Positions 24,701 to 35,108 of a stretch of DNA of 64,000 nucleotides are shown here, in pieces. Under the pieces are notes generated by a model that saw nothing but the letters and a program-made list of their open reading frames with translations, was not told the origin of the DNA and made no database searches. Each line of letters begins with the position of its first letter. The stretch's first letter is position 1. This stretch comes from Lophium mytilinum (lineage: Eukaryota; Ascomycota; Dothideomycetes; Mytilinidiales; Mytilinidiaceae): NCBI GenBank assembly GCA_010093605.1, contig MU004203.1, positions 388,391 through 452,390 of the forward strand, read 5' to 3'. The position numbers and the translations under genes are program-made.

Positions 24701-25565
24701 ATCGACACAAGCAGCGCCGCCGACTCAACCTCAGCAGCCCATCCCCAGCCAGCCTAGCTCGCTGCCACAGCCGCCAACTGGCCCACACGATCCCAACCAA
24801 CCGTCGTCAACACCATTCGGAAGACCGGGATACGGCCAAGCCATCGGCGGCTTCGTCCCCCACGGACCCGGAAACCCGCAGAACCCCTTTGGGAAGGGGT
24901 CGTTCGGCCAACCCAACCTCCCTGCTCAAAACCGCTCCGGCTCCTTCGGCCAACCTCAGGGCCAGCCCATTCCCTACGGCCAACAACCAAACATGGCCGC
25001 GACAATGCCCGGCTTCAATAACCAGGCGAATATGGGCCGCGCCAGCCCCGGCTTCGGCGGTCCGATGCCCAACCCCATGATGCAGCAGCAGCAGAACCCC
25101 ATGCGACCAAACTCACCCGCGAACCAGCAGCAGCAGCAGTTCCCGAGCCAGCAGGCAAACCAGTTCCGCCAGCATCTCGGACAGGGTATGCAGACGGGGA
25201 TTCCGCGCGGGGGCGGCCTGCCGAGACCGATCGGTCGGGGGCAGCAACAGAACCAGAACCAAAGCCAAGGCGGGAACCAGAACCAGGGTAGTCAGCTTCC
25301 TCGCGGCGGTGGCGGTGGTGGTGGCGGCGGACGACGAGGACGCGGCGGCCAGCAGCAGCAGCATATCCAGACGGGTGGTTTGCCGCAGGGCCCAGCAGCC
25401 CAGGGGAGTCCGAAGGCCTCGATGAATCCGGCGGCGAAGCAGTTCAATCCTGGCAATAGCGGTGGTAGCGGGATGAAGCGGCCGCGTGAGGATGGTGGAG
25501 ACGGCGGAGAGGGGGGACATCAGGGCGGCAAGAGGGCGCGAGGTGGTCCAGGCGGTGGAAATTGA
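18744..25565 (+). CDS. MLP1: Nuclear pore basket protein MLP1/TPR, 3 exons, about 2238 aa
   Basis: Exons: 18744-19035, 19090-23525, 23577-25565 (6717 nt). The introns (54 and 51 nt) both have canonical ends and are multiples of three without stops, so the frame reads through them; I removed them because GTATGT/GTAAGT donors and CAG acceptors are clear. The protein is almost entirely heptad coiled coil from about residue 40 to 1950, broken by a short Pro/Gly/Thr region (about 410-440) with ATPRRG. The final 270 residues are disordered: Ala/Pro/Gln-rich, then FGQP/FG-like and RGG motifs with glutamine runs. TPR/Mlp forms the nuclear basket and takes part in mRNA export quality control and spindle checkpoint anchoring. 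ATG 18744 has a good context (CACC); an upstream in-frame ATG at 18606 would add 46 residues and is less likely. Confidence 0.95.
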   Translation: MAAAAVDAAYLAASFAVPEPQIQSLLDNPTTELVASILSQIEHKAREYDDIKAEKLRTDVELENAVRSGDTRAKALKASVDKGLKEVEDLRRKLNDEGMCSLPGPQHVFADDRHPENARAQLETELQTFKSSSSNSTSEVQALQSRITTLESSNRDALALVESKSTAHDRLADELSAQHKKTVALKREVSELAEKNQALENASLSTKFREQSLQQEVDLLKKNNEWYEGELQTRNSEHTKFRKEKSSRISELQRLNEDATQTIESLRRTETTLRQRLEEVNQKAEEGFTKIQQLEEDRLKIQESFRAELDSAHRLASLQKQGADMAKSRLQEVQSELADKNESAAEEIGTLQAEVVTERNQRVASEARVEELELQVEQLEANLTEARNTIQVPATPRRGINGTLGTPGRSASPFGSPAASRMKSTTTQLYTEYHELKVELGVMTEKYEGASKSMTEMLHQMENLGPELEELRSNNEELSNTVGELSSLLEEANKERELARRNARKLQGDLNGLNADRNLLRQESRDLSAQIQRLLVEAQAREMGLESLDSTTQTYLDQVAKGELPVPDELSDTGKLISRRLVLYKDVNELQAKNEELLLGLRGLTEKYEGAEAAAKAVNIEQDREELARLREQCARYEDELQSLNHRSQSFAQERDMFRRMLAHRGQLPEGSDLASAFGQSLDGRATATPPPGDMMESIEQSPQAQTASDYANLIKEMTSHFDAYKQESSTNLTLLKQQVDKLAKEKGELQTEVSRFSSQLALAHERYELLQSNFGMLQSENGELLKRTQSLQEVAARQDLLTQKTAEDYTEIKAFSDGLRNENANLKAERELWKRIEERISEDNRSLLDERTRLNKMVSDLQNLQNERELSDSENRRRLQNKVESLETELQSVKRKRDDELEDGKKLALRREYEQEQSRTRIDDLVKTLGNIREELVAAKTERDQLQSRVDEMKIELRTAEERAHALQPRPTPRTNGTNGTAGPNVNEDGLTREQELELEISDLKRDLELARSEVENTKVHIESYKGIAQASEEELASLNETYEQYHEEMENTIAEKEARIKDLEQRVEEISSELVTTNQELSEVRRSQEESCTTFSQQKEVLESEIIRLRDDCERYQETAKMHQEDLKAQAEIAKQAQQSYENELVRHGEATKNLRTVREEYNTLRTEVADIKAQGEAARTALAQSEVHWNETRERYERELGEIRTRNEDVKSQNKILHQQLENVSSQIASLKQSRVSIAGGEEDATGSPSSGLESLQEVIRYLRQEKEIVDVQYELSIQEAKRLKQQLDHAQNQLDQTREKLNSERQTQADKEQNALSHSKLMETLEQLNLFRESSATLRNEARQAQAQLAEKMKEVEDLVSQIQPLQTRVRELDNALETKNGEYELLQQDRDRYQKRAQDILQKYDRVDPAELEELKTRLETLQTERDQAVAELQPLQEQLNEVDERIRAATEVALAEQKVGFDERRQKLVDQSKTRDKDKTAVINGLRQERDGLQQQIVEVKTELETTKSALEEALANSKPADTSMENAEEGQVDEGSATGFSQEEKEALEARINDAEGRVNQEANRAVNLHIQVDALQGRVRELENQIVSQLEDFGKATMLISFQAELHQRVATANNEVAESNAKRAQLEVQVQQMQAQVPPPANQDTNGDSSEELEKLKEELEATRKEADDLRINAAIAAATSAPSDSSKSIADQVAEQVTIIRAELEAAQTEKIQAAETLCQNRTEKMKNALTSKLRDGKETIKQQMQEEYEEKMAQIRSEHEATIQQLKTEHQAEIATLHEEGRLLVQKGVEDQPTKTEQDKTVEGAGAELGDGSEKAPIAWDAPESVIKHFVSNHPVVKEILVRNVQKKLAQEKEAAIAQAVEEQEKIAETKHKELNDAYTKKVNDYEMGAKKLNIKLSMFENRAARFAVVQQAAKETPERAVSEVLALSENVKAAKPGQPAQAAPATQSAVPAQPATPAQPAPASKPAEPAQPTPSTQAAPPTQPQQPIPSQPSSLPQPPTGPHDPNQPSSTPFGRPGYGQAIGGFVPHGPGNPQNPFGKGSFGQPNLPAQNRSGSFGQPQGQPIPYGQQPNMAATMPGFNNQANMGRASPGFGGPMPNPMMQQQQNPMRPNSPANQQQQQFPSQQANQFRQHLGQGMQTGIPRGGGLPRPIGRGQQQNQNQSQGGNQNQGSQLPRGGGGGGGGGRRGRGGQQQQHIQTGGLPQGPAAQGSPKASMNPAAKQFNPGNSGGSGMKRPREDGGDGGEGGHQGGKRARGGPGGGN

Positions 25566-26629
25566 GCGAGTCGAGCAAGCAAGCGTAATTTTCGAAGGGA
25601 CATGGTGGTGTACTTTTACGGGTGGAGCTGGGGCTATGGGGGCAAGGACTTCCCGGGGCTTGCCGATGCTGCATGCTATGCATTTTCTTTTGTTATATGG
25701 GTGGTTGTTTTTGAGCTTTTTCGGGTTTCTTTTTCGGCTGTGAGCGCATTGCGCGGGGAGAGAGATAGTCTCGAGTTTTCCGAGACGTGTGGCATGTGCG
25801 GATGGGGGGAAAAGCATGGCCAATTCGAAGCGATGTGTGTAGTATAGGAACTAAGGTTTCTGCCGATAATATAGGGCAGATTTCGAGCATGCTTCTGTTG
25901 TTTTAGTGGGCTAAGAAACTTGTGAGATGGGTGTGATTTGGTTGAGATGAGGCGGTTTGGAAATGATGCTCGCAAACTCTGTGGATGAACAGCTACCAGA
26001 GGGCTCGGATCACTACGCAGGGTGTCGATATCACAGTGGCATTTGGGTTGGAGCTGAAGTAACCGTATCAATTGATTCTCATCCTGATCTGGCTTTCGCC
26101 ATTAAACCACTATCCGCCGGGCGTGACCTGTAAGAATCACGTGCGCGCTGATGACTACAGTTCTTTTCCTACTACAAAAGCCCCCTCTGTTCCCAACTAT
26201 TCGAGCTATAGGGAGGGTTCGAGCTGGAAATGTTAAAGCAAGGAAGCCCTTCTCCACATGGTGGGTGGGGGACTGGGATTTGGCATTGAGGCAGGAAAGG
26301 TATAATGGCTCGGGGGCTGGTGTTCGACCACTCAACGACAGCTTGTGGATGTGTGGAGGAGGTAAAGGGGATGATGGTGATGCACGGCATTACGGGATAG
26401 GGGCAATGGTTATGGAGCTGGTGGAGCAGTATTTGTCTAATCTTGGCGCTAGAATATGACATCATGATGCCGCAGCTGTGAAGCAACCTTGAAAGCTCCC
26501 ACGAGCTCTCCGCGTCCTCATATGCCATTCGCAATTCCCATCTGCGTTCTACATCTTAGCCTACGCTCAATTGCTGAGCACAATTGATCGTCTCCTTCTC
26601 TCACAGATTCATATTCCGCTGTCGCAACA
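25566..26629. other. Intergenic, 1.1 kb
   Basis: Holds the MLP1 3' UTR and the promoter of the downstream membrane-protein gene. T-rich around 25680-25740. A CACGTG E-box-like site lies at about 26137-26142. No gene supported. Confidence 0.55.
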
Positions 26630-27967
26630 ATGCTTCGTAACGGCGCTTCGCATTCGCGGACGCTCCTACGATCGCTCAAATCCCCAGCCTCATTCCCCGC
26701 ACGAAGATCACCACAATTCACAGCCTCTCCAGCACAATGGACCTCTCAAATGTGCACAATAAGCTCCAAGCGGCCTCAGTCGCTAGCCCTCACGCAATTG
26801 AGGCCTCTACAGGCCGCCATCTTCCAGCGCTCCGTCACCAACACCCCATGGGACAAAATTGACAAGAAGCACGAGGAGAAGCTTGCGCATCAGGAACTCA
26901 AACCAACTCCAGAGACTGTATCAGCAACGTCTAGTACGCACCCAATATTGCACGAAATCGCAACGCCCGATCCTGAGCGCGACGTGGATATGATGGCTGG
27001 TATCAAGGGAGATTTGGTGAGCCACGCTGCTTGTCTTGCTCTTTTTAAGCTCAGCTAAAACAATTACCCTAGAAAACTATAAAAGACACGTTCACTCTAT
27101 CCGACGTCCCGCCGCAAGCATTCTACATTGGTCTTGCAGGTGTGTTGCCATACCTAGCAACATCTCTCTCAACGGTTTTCTGCGCGTGGGAAATCACCAA
27201 CACAACGGAACACGGAGCGGGATTTCTATTGTCACATGAGAGCGCTGAGGCTTTGATCCACGTCCTGGAACCACTGCAAGTTGGCTACGGCGCTGTGGTA
27301 TGTACAAGTCTGAATCGCAAGCCCGCGTACATAGGCACTGACGTAGCTTAAGATCATCTCCTTCCTAGGCGCTATCCATTGGGGCCTCGAATTTGCAGGC
27401 TACGGCGGCTACCAAGGATACCGGCGATATGCCATCGGCGTGGTAGCTCCTGCAGTCGCCTGGCCCACAATCCTCATGCCCGTCGAATACGCCCTCATCA
27501 CCCAATTCCTAGCTTTTACTACTCTATACTATGTAGACACTCGCGCCGCATATCGTGGCTGGACTCCCCCCTGGTACAACACTTACCGATTTGTACTCAC
27601 CTTCATTGTCGGGGCCAGTATTGTCGTCAGTTTAATTGGGCGAGGAGAGGTTGCCGATCGAGTACAAAGACAACACGGTGGAACGGACAAGATTGCGACA
27701 CTTAGGAAGTTGACTGTCGACGAAGAGCAAGAGGAAGAACGGCTGATCCAGAGCAAGACGGTGAAGGAGGATGAAGCTGCCGAGGAAGAGGAGTCAGATG
27801 ATGAGAGCGGTAAGGATGATGAGAGCGGTAAGGATGATGACAAGAAGGATGACGAGGAGGGCGGCGAAGAGAAGAAGAGTGAAGAGGGCGAAGAAAAAGA
27901 TAAGAAGAAAGATGATGCAAACGAAGAAAAGAAGGATGAGAAGAAGGATGAAAGGAAGGATTCATGA
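26630..27967 (+). CDS. Mitochondrial inner membrane protein, DUF3429/TMEM69-like, 3 exons, 408 aa
   Basis: Exons: 26630-27016, 27073-27297, 27353-27967 (1227 nt). The N-terminus is basic and Ser/Arg-rich without acids for about 60 residues, a likely mitochondrial presequence. Residues about 130-290 hold five hydrophobic helices with the family hallmarks AFYIGLAGVLPYLATSLSTV, FLGAIHWGLEFAGYGG and ALITQFLAFTTLYYVDTRA, matching the DUF3429 (TMEM69) family, whose biochemical role is not established. The C-terminal 90 residues are an extremely charged Lys/Asp/Glu tail including a duplicated ESGKDD unit; this part is low complexity and probably faces an aqueous compartment. Splice choices keep the conserved region unbroken. 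Confidence 0.85.
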
Positions 27968-29012
27968 GCACTAATGTGAACTTCTCATACCTGGATTACG
28001 GATTTTCCTTTGTGTTGGTGGCACTTTGATGTTTTTTTTGGGCATTCGATTCAATCCACATTTTCATATGCTCAGATGCACTCAGGACTCTTCTGCTTGC
28101 TAGGCAAGAGTGCTTTTTGGACGACTTGAGCAAGTTGGCAGAGGAGTACTTGCAATTTTCAGAAGCGTGTAATATATTGGCAAGGTGCCGTCGAAAGAGA
28201 GAAGTTGAACAATGTCTACAATCAGGGGTTATGTTTTGTGAATCTGGAATCGACCAGCCCTTTGAGCTCTTTTCGTCTAGAACGTACACTAATCGTTATC
28301 AGGAAATCTGACTTGGTCTTATGCTATCCATGGGGATCTTCGGAAATAGATAAGATATGTCTCGGCTTTGCATCGGGCCTTTCATGGGAAAGCAACGAAG
28401 TCCATAGGCTATATCAGATCGCCGACGATTTACCCGTAGCCGCAGTTACCACCTTACCATGTCTAGGCAATTTATACGTAAAGCTAGCCTTGGGAAACCT
28501 AGCTCGCTGTAGATCCCGCAGCCCGGCTCTGTCTGGAGCCCCAACTGCCGCTAATGACAGGCTCAACAAATAGGGCCGCGATAGCAAGGCGTTCTGAACC
28601 CACCCTGAAACACTGATTGTCCCAAAGAGTTCAAAAGTGGGATGACTCAGGAGAGGCTCAGTTGAGCCCCCCATTTTCTGGAGGTCAATGTCTAGACTTC
28701 CGGCAGCTATCTAATCGGTCTGGGGGTGGCAATTAAAGATATAGCGACATGTAAGATTTCCCTGCGTGGTATCATACCATCTCGTTATCGTTGTTAGGTA
28801 GGCGTTCGGATTGGTGGCGCTCGTGAGTGGGTAACATGTGTCTCTAGACTGTGTATTACCAGCTTCTTATGTTGTATTAATTTCAATGTTTCCCCAATGC
28901 TCAACTCATCAAGTCAAGGAGTTCAGACTCTCTGTCTGTGAACTTCTTTCATTTCTTTCAACTACTGTCCTAAAAAAAGCGTAGTGACTAGGTCCCCTGG
29001 TATCTTTTCACG
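27968..29012. other. Intergenic, 1.0 kb
   Basis: No gene supported. Frames of 60-120 codons between 28117 and 28674 lack any recognisable feature. The last 100 bp before 29013 are AT- and pyrimidine-rich, consistent with a promoter and leader for the MFS gene. Confidence 0.55.
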
Positions 29013-30795
29013 ATGTCTACCGAGAAGAAAGCCGACGAAGAGATTGCTCAAGCGCCTTCCAGAGCAGATTCTCAATACATGGGAACGATAGAGAAGCTTG
29101 ACGATGCTCGTAACCGAGAGTTCTATGGGGACTCTATCACTGAATCCTACCGCCTCAAATCAGAGCTTGTCGGCAAGTGCATGGAAGAAATTGGCATGGG
29201 ACGTTACCAATGGGAGCTTTTTGTTGTCACTGGCTTTGGGTGGATCACAGATAACTTGTCAGTTATTCCCAAAAACTTAGCAAAAGATGTACATACTAAC
29301 GTACTCAACCTAGCTGGTCTCAAGGCATCGGCACCATTCAACCAGCCGTCAAGATCGAATTCCGAGACGTCACACGTGTGAGTTTCAGCTCAATCGCATA
29401 CTATGCTGGCCTCATTTGCGGCGCGTCCTTCTGGGGTATTTCCGCGGATTTCATCGGCAGGAAGCCCGCCTTCAACATGACTCTCTTGATCGGCGGCATA
29501 TTCGGCCTTGTCGTTGGCGCTTTGGATCACTTCGTTGGCTTCTGTGTAGTGTGGGCCATCATCGGTACCGCAGCAGGAGGAAATGTTCCTGTCGATTCAA
29601 TGATCTTCCTTGAGTTTGTTCCCGGCTCCCACCAGTACTTGTTGACTGCGCTGTCTGCCTGGTGGAACTTTGGACAGGTCATTGTGTCTCTAGTTGGCTG
29701 GGTGTTCATCGCACATTTCTCGTGCGATGCGGACGCTGAGCCTGGCACATGCCAAAAGAAGGACAATATGGGATGGTAAGACCTTTCCCTGCCCAAGTCC
29801 ACGAAGCTTTGCTGACTTGGAGTTTCCCTTAAACACAGGCGATACGTAATGTTCACTCTCGGTGCACTCTCGCTTTCATTCGCATTCATCCGAATGTTCC
29901 TATTCAAGATGCCCGAGTCTCCTCGGTACCTTCTCAGCAAGAACCGCGACTCGGAGGCTGTGGAATCCGTCAATTATGTTGCCCGCCGCAATGGCAAGCC
30001 AGAGCCTTTGACCCTAGCCATGTTCCAGCAAATCGACTTCGAAATCGGCGCAGCAGTCAACCCGGAGGAGGCTGGCAGGCAGGGTCTCACGAAAATGCAA
30101 ATCCTGAAGGAGAACCTAGCGGACTTCAAATCGACAAACTTCAAGAGTCTCTTCGCGACAAGGAAGCTCATTCAACACACATCAATCATCTGGCTTATCT
30201 GGTTGACGATCGGCATAGCCTACCCGCTCTACTTCAACTTCCTCCCAACATACCTTGCTCAGAAGTTCACCGAGAACGATTCGCTGAACAAAACGTATCG
30301 CAACTACTGCATCGAGTCTGCTGTGGGTGTTATAGGCCCGCTCTCCGCCGCCGTAATGGTTCAAACGCGACTCGGTCGCCGCCATATGATGGGGCTTTCG
30401 GCCATCATCACCGGCGTGTTCCTCTTTGCGTACACAGCCGCGAGAACCCCAACCGCGAATCTGGCTTTCTCGTGTATTACTGGCCTCTGGGGAAATTTCG
30501 GTAAGTCTTCTTCTCTATTGTCTCATTGCTTCACGAAGGTGGCTAACGGAGTTCCTCGATAGAATACGCCATCATGTACGCCTTCACCCCGGAGTCCTTC
30601 GCAGCACCAAACCGAGGCCTAGGGATTGGATTTGCGGCTACCTTGCTGCGATTTGGAGGCCTCTGCGCTAGTCTTATTGGCACGTACACCAACTTCTCGG
30701 TGGTTCCGATCTATGTGTCGGGAGCTATGTGGATGGCTGTTGGTTTGATATCGTTCTTGCTGCCTTTTGAGACACATGGTATTGCAGCTATATAG
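29013..30795 (+). CDS. MFS transporter, SVOP/sugar-porter-like, 4 exons, 533 aa
   Basis: Exons: 29013-29257, 29314-29775, 29839-30500, 30563-30795 (1602 nt, 534 codons). Twelve hydrophobic helices are visible with the major-facilitator marks: GRKPAF after helix 2 (motif A), AAGGNVPVDSMIFLEFVP in helix 4, PESPRYLLSKNR after helix 6, and GRRHMMG after helix 8. Helix 1 is interrupted by an intron at DNF|WSQGIG. The arrangement resembles the SVOP-like branch, which handles organic ions or small organic solutes; the substrate is not predictable. The hydrophilic N-terminus of about 65 residues is cytosolic. It is separated from the Rieske oxygenase gene (opposite strand, tail to tail) by a 107-bp tandem repeat. 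Confidence 0.9.
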
Positions 30796-31696
30796 AGCTT
30801 TTCGATGCTACGGATCGTTTAGAGGCAACATGTTGATCGGGGTACTAGCTCCAGGCTTATTTGTACAGTCTCCGAGTGGGTGGCGGCTTCGCTCCGTCAA
30901 ATTTGGAGGGGTGTCTTGAAGAACCTGGAAGACCCGATCTTTGGATTGAAGCAACTGCCTTGGTCGTTAGTGAACTGTATATATCATTTCCAGTGGTGTT
31001 CACCAACTGCAAACTCTTGAGTGACATCGCCTTCGTCTCGTCTCATGTCTTCTTCAATCAGATCTCCTATTAGCTTTCGGAGTAAATACGGCTGGTGGTC
31101 CCTGGGTTGTTTAGCTACAACAAGCCTTATTAGGAACACAAATGGGTATTAATGGGAGCCAGTCTGTGCGATATGAAACCGTTTTTGGCACATTATTGCT
31201 TGACACTTGAAATCTGACCTTGGGAAAAGGCCACATTACAGTGCTTTGAGATGTATAAACGGGAACCAGTCTGTGCAATTTGAACTCGATTTTGGCATAT
31301 TATTGCTTGACTTTTCAAATCGGGCCACGTAGTTAAGGTAGATTACAGTATGTTAAGATGTACGAACAGGAGCCAGTCCGCGCGATTTGAACTCGCTTTT
31401 GGCATATTATTGACTGACACTCCAAATCGGACCACGCGAATAGGGCAAATTACAACGTGTTAAGATGTATATACGGGAGCTAGTACGTGTGATTTGCACT
31501 CGCTTTTGGCATATTGTTGCATTAGTTTCTAAATCTGACGCAACATTAACCTAAGATTTGAATCGCTGGTCTGTGTTATGCTACGGTATACTTATGTATG
31601 TGGCTTTAGCGCAAAATAGTGGTATTTACAGTAGCGTCCACCTCGCTGCAAGCTCATATACAGGTTTTGGCTTTGACTTATAGACTCTACCCAGAA
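30796..31696. other. Intergenic between convergent genes, 0.9 kb
   Basis: Lies between the 3' ends of the MFS and Rieske genes. Nearly half is the tandem repeat at 31154-31550. The remainder shows no gene; short frames at 30861-31073 are not supported. Confidence 0.6.
31154..31550. repeat. Tandem repeat, period exactly 107 bp, four copies
   Basis: Units begin at 31154, 31261, 31368 and 31475, each with a GGGAGCCAGTCTGTGCGAT-like start, followed by TTTGAACTCG, TTTTGGCATATTATTGCTTGAC, an AAATC-GG/GACCAC block and GTTAAGATGTATA at the end; the last copy is partial. The spacing is constant although the units differ at about 15-25 percent of positions, so indels have been rare since duplication. 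No open frame spans the units. The motif GAGTTCAAATC on the reverse strand resembles a polymerase III B box but no tRNA fold is evident. Confidence 0.85.
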
Positions 31697-33040
31697 TTAC
31701 CAAGCCAGTTCTGACTTCGACGCACAGCTTGATGCTTCTAACTGCGAGCAGAACATCTCCTCCTCCTCTAGCTTGTCCGTCTTCATTTCCCCTACCAAAC
31801 GTGGCATTGCCGGCCATATTTCCCTCAATCCATTCTGCTCCTCTGTTTTCCGGTGAGACATGAGATCGTTTTTAACGGTACTTTGAAAATGTAATGGACC
31901 CTGTTAAGCAACCATTTAGCTGCATCCAAAAGTCTGCTGGAGTTATCTTACCTTCTCTTTGTCGGGATGGAGCTCGCCATTGATAAATACGCCTGCGTTT
32001 AGATTCTCCTGGGCTGCATTGCAGAGCTGCTTATCTTCCTCGAGAACCTGCTTATAAAACGCACAGATGTTTTCAAACTGTTCATCTGTGGCGTTCTTAT
32101 GCCGAAAGACCTCGTATTCAATCTTGCTCTTCGTCGCCGTGACAGGAATCATCCGTTGAATATAGAAAAAGTGCTCCCTACCACAGTCAGCTATCAAAAA
32201 CGCAGCAAACCCTCAGTCTAGAACTTACGTTACCGTCACCGATACATCCGGATAGAAAAATGTGATGCTCCGCCTGAACTGCTTATTCTCCTTATTCTTA
32301 TTCACAATGTGATGCTGCATATGCCCATCCTTCGGCTCCACTCGATACTCATTCAGGTCCGACACCCCCGCAATGAGCGGATGAGACGTGAGGCAATGGT
32401 AGCACTCATTATAATTGTCAACCAAGCTCTTCCAGTTCGCATCCACGTCCATTTCCCAGTAGTGATCGAACTTGAACTCTTCCGCGAAGTCGAACTCTTG
32501 CAGCGCGGGCTGCTCGTCGACTCCCTTGAATTGGTCGGCCCATCTTGAGTCTGGTTCGCCTGCCTGCAGATTGACCCATATGAAGCCGGCTTTGTCTACA
32601 AAGACGTGGATGGGTAGCAGATTATGCTGGCTCGTGTCGAATTGCGCAACGGTGTCGAATCTCGGAGCCTTTGTGAGATTTCCCGTCAAGCCGTACGACC
32701 ATCCGTGGTACTTGCAGCTTAGGATCTTAGCGGAGCCGGAGCGAGTCTGCACTACTGGAAATGCGCGGTGCCGGCATACGTTGTGGAAGCCGTTGATCTT
32801 GCCATCGCGGTCCTGGACGAGGAAGAAGGAGAAGTTGGCGTGGGTGAAGGAGATGAAGTCACCCGGATTGGTGAATCTTAGGGAATGAGTGACCAGAATC
32901 CATTTCTTGGAGAATATTGCCCGACGCTCGAGTTGGTACATGGGGTCAGAACGGTACCATGATGCCGGAATGCTTCGTGTGGCTGGAGGCTTGGTTGTGA
33001 TCTCTGGTGTTGAGGAGGATGAGCTGAAGAGACGCCACAT
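31697..33040 (-). CDS. Rieske [2Fe-2S] oxygenase, choline monooxygenase-like, 3 exons, 413 aa
   Basis: Exons: 32229-33040, 31952-32177, 31697-31900 (1242 nt). The Rieske cluster ligands are seen as [10 protein letters not shown] and [10 protein letters not shown] (CxH...CxxH) at about residues 87-115. The non-haem iron centre is in the catalytic half as [14 protein letters not shown] with the two histidines. This ring-hydroxylating-oxygenase alpha-subunit family in fungi includes choline monooxygenase-like enzymes and others acting on quaternary amines or aromatic acids; the substrate is uncertain. The first 25 residues are Ser/Thr/Pro-rich with few charges, perhaps a weak mitochondrial leader. 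The C-terminal exon was chosen because [17 protein letters not shown] runs smoothly across the junction, but the last 20 residues are less certain. Confidence 0.87.
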
Positions 33041-34029
33041 GTCGGCTGCGAAGAATACTGATAGGCCTTAGTGTCAGTGCTGGGAATGATTCTCATTGTT
33101 GATATAAAGCGGTCCGAGTTGGACGCGAGTCTAATGTCAGTACCTTTGCTTGCACTGTACGGTACTATCAAGAGTGGGGAAGTCTTTCAGTTCTCTCCCC
33201 ACCCTTTGTTGAAGGCCCGATTGTCGCCGTATAGTGCTTAACTCCGCAAATCTACGTAGATAGTACGAAGAGGGGCAAGAAAGTACAGAGGAGCAATGGA
33301 AAGTGTAGATAAGCGGTGGGTGTTAGGCCTACAACTCGACCTCAGCGCGCCGAGCAGAACCAGGAAAGTCAAGTTCTCCAGATATTGACGAAAGGATTGT
33401 CTGAATACCGTTTTAGAAAGTCAAAATGCCGTGAAAATGAGAGAACGATGCTACCATCAGGGCGATATAGTTGGAAGGCCGTGGGGCAGCTTCCTTTGAG
33501 GAAGTCAAACCCGTATGTCCAAGATTGACTCCAGGTTTCGCCTCGTTCTGATTGGACAGAAGCTGGCGATACCTAATTCACCTGTCTCTATACTTTCAGA
33601 CCTGATATCCCTAAAGAGACCTTGCTTACCTATCCTTCCTCACTACTAGCGAAAGCCTTTAGTATAGCCATCGGTTAGGGACCGCATCGTCCGAGCCAAT
33701 GTCCTCCATCTGACATCGCGCTAAAAATCGAATTGGTTGCCTTTTCGAGAATAGCGCGTGAGATTGCCTCCAAGGTCTCATGAGGTGTCTTCCTACTTTG
33801 GAGCCTCGAAATCAGAACTAAGCTGTATACCGTTTACAGTCTTCAAAGTTGCGGCTTTAGCATTCCTAAGACCGGTTCATTTTATGTATTTTCCGTCTCT
33901 ATCTCCGCATGAATATGGTCAACTTCGCGTATATATATAGCACATTCTTCTCCTAAATGGAACACACCCATCTCCAGGTTTCCTTCACATATCCAACCTC
34001 AATTCGTACTCAAACACTCATCAGCAACT
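33041..34029. promoter_or_regulatory. Divergent intergenic region between Rieske and SDR genes
   Basis: 989 bp between divergent start codons, so it carries both promoters. A TATA-like run at 33930-33939 sits about 90 bp before the SDR ATG on the plus strand. A 60-70 bp AT-poor stretch near 33300-33360 is otherwise featureless. Shared control of the two genes is possible but not shown. Confidence 0.5.
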
Positions 34030-34967
34030 ATGTCCAATCCCACTTCTACTCCCACTCCACTCACCTGGCTCGTTACGGGCTGCAGCTCCGGCTTCGGCCT
34101 CTCCCTAACCCGCCTCCTCCTCTCCACTCCCCACATCGTCATCGCAACCTCGCGCGATCCCTCCCGAACACTCGACCTCGTGCGCCTCGTGACCTCCGCC
34201 AAACCCCTAAACCGCTGGCTGGCCCTCGACGTCACCTCCCCCTCCTCCACCACCTTCGTCGCCGATCTCGAAGCCTCTGGCGTCCACATAGATATCCTCG
34301 TCAACAACGCCGGCTACTCCATCTTCGCGCCTATCGAAACGGTAAAGGAAGACGAGATCCGCGCGCAGATGGAGACAGTTTTCTTTGGGCCGCTGCGACT
34401 CACGCAGGCGGTGCTGCCAGGGATGCGTGCGCGGAAGAGCGGGACGATTGTGAATTTCAGCTCGGGCGCGGCGTTGGAGGGGCAGCCGACAATGGGGGTA
34501 TACGCTGGGGCGAAGGCGGGGTTGGATGGTAACATCACCTTTCTCCTCTTTCTACATGTCTGCTAACATAGTTTGGTCTAGGTGTGGCGAAGGTACTTGC
34601 TAAAGAGGTGGCGCCTTTTGGGATCAGGATCCTGACGGTCGTGCTGGGCACTTTCAACACGAATATGGGGAATGCGGCTGTTTTTGGGGAAGTGGGGCTG
34701 CCAGAGGGTTATGAGGGGACTATGACAGATAATTTTCTGCAGATCATGAAGAGCGGGACGTGGCCGCCGAATGGGGATAAGGAGAAAGCAATGAAGGCGG
34801 TTTATGAGGTAGTGGTTGGGCAGGGGGTTGGGGAGGGAAGAGAAACGGAGAAGTTGTTGCTGTTGGGAAGTGATATGGTGGCGAGGGCCACGGGAGTAAG
34901 AGAGCAGTTGGAGCATGCGGTGGAGGTGTTCGGGGATGTGGCGAAAGGGTGTGATGTTGAGAAGTGA
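34030..34967 (+). CDS. Short-chain dehydrogenase/reductase, 2 exons, 294 aa
   Basis: Exons: 34030-34528 and 34582-34967 (885 nt). Classical SDR layout: nucleotide-binding TGCSSGFG near residue 17, the LDVTS acidic turn, NNAG at about 97, serine in VNFSSGAA, and the catalytic YAGAK at about 159, directly before the intron. The fold binds NAD(P)H and reduces or oxidises an alcohol/carbonyl; the substrate is unknown. In the phosphate-binding region after strand 2 (TSRDPSR) an arginine pair favours NADP(H). The second exon is G-rich and pulls no homologous landmark beyond the helix after Tyr/Lys. The gene is convergent with the repeat protein at 35109-35654, 141 bp away. Confidence 0.88.
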
Positions 34968-35108
34968 GAAGACGGTAGTTCTCTCGTAGTGAAGATAGAT
35001 ATAAGGGCTTAAGACTGCATTGACTGTAGACTAGTCTTGAAAGCTCACCAGCCCTAAAGGCGTCCAATCAGTAGTGTCTAGGAGTTTCGTATAGGGTTAT
35101 TGTGTCCC

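Noticed and set aside
31154-31550. tRNA-derived SINE from the B-box-like GAGTTCAAATC in each 107-bp unit
   Set aside because: No A box at the right distance, no cloverleaf, no terminal run or target-site duplication.
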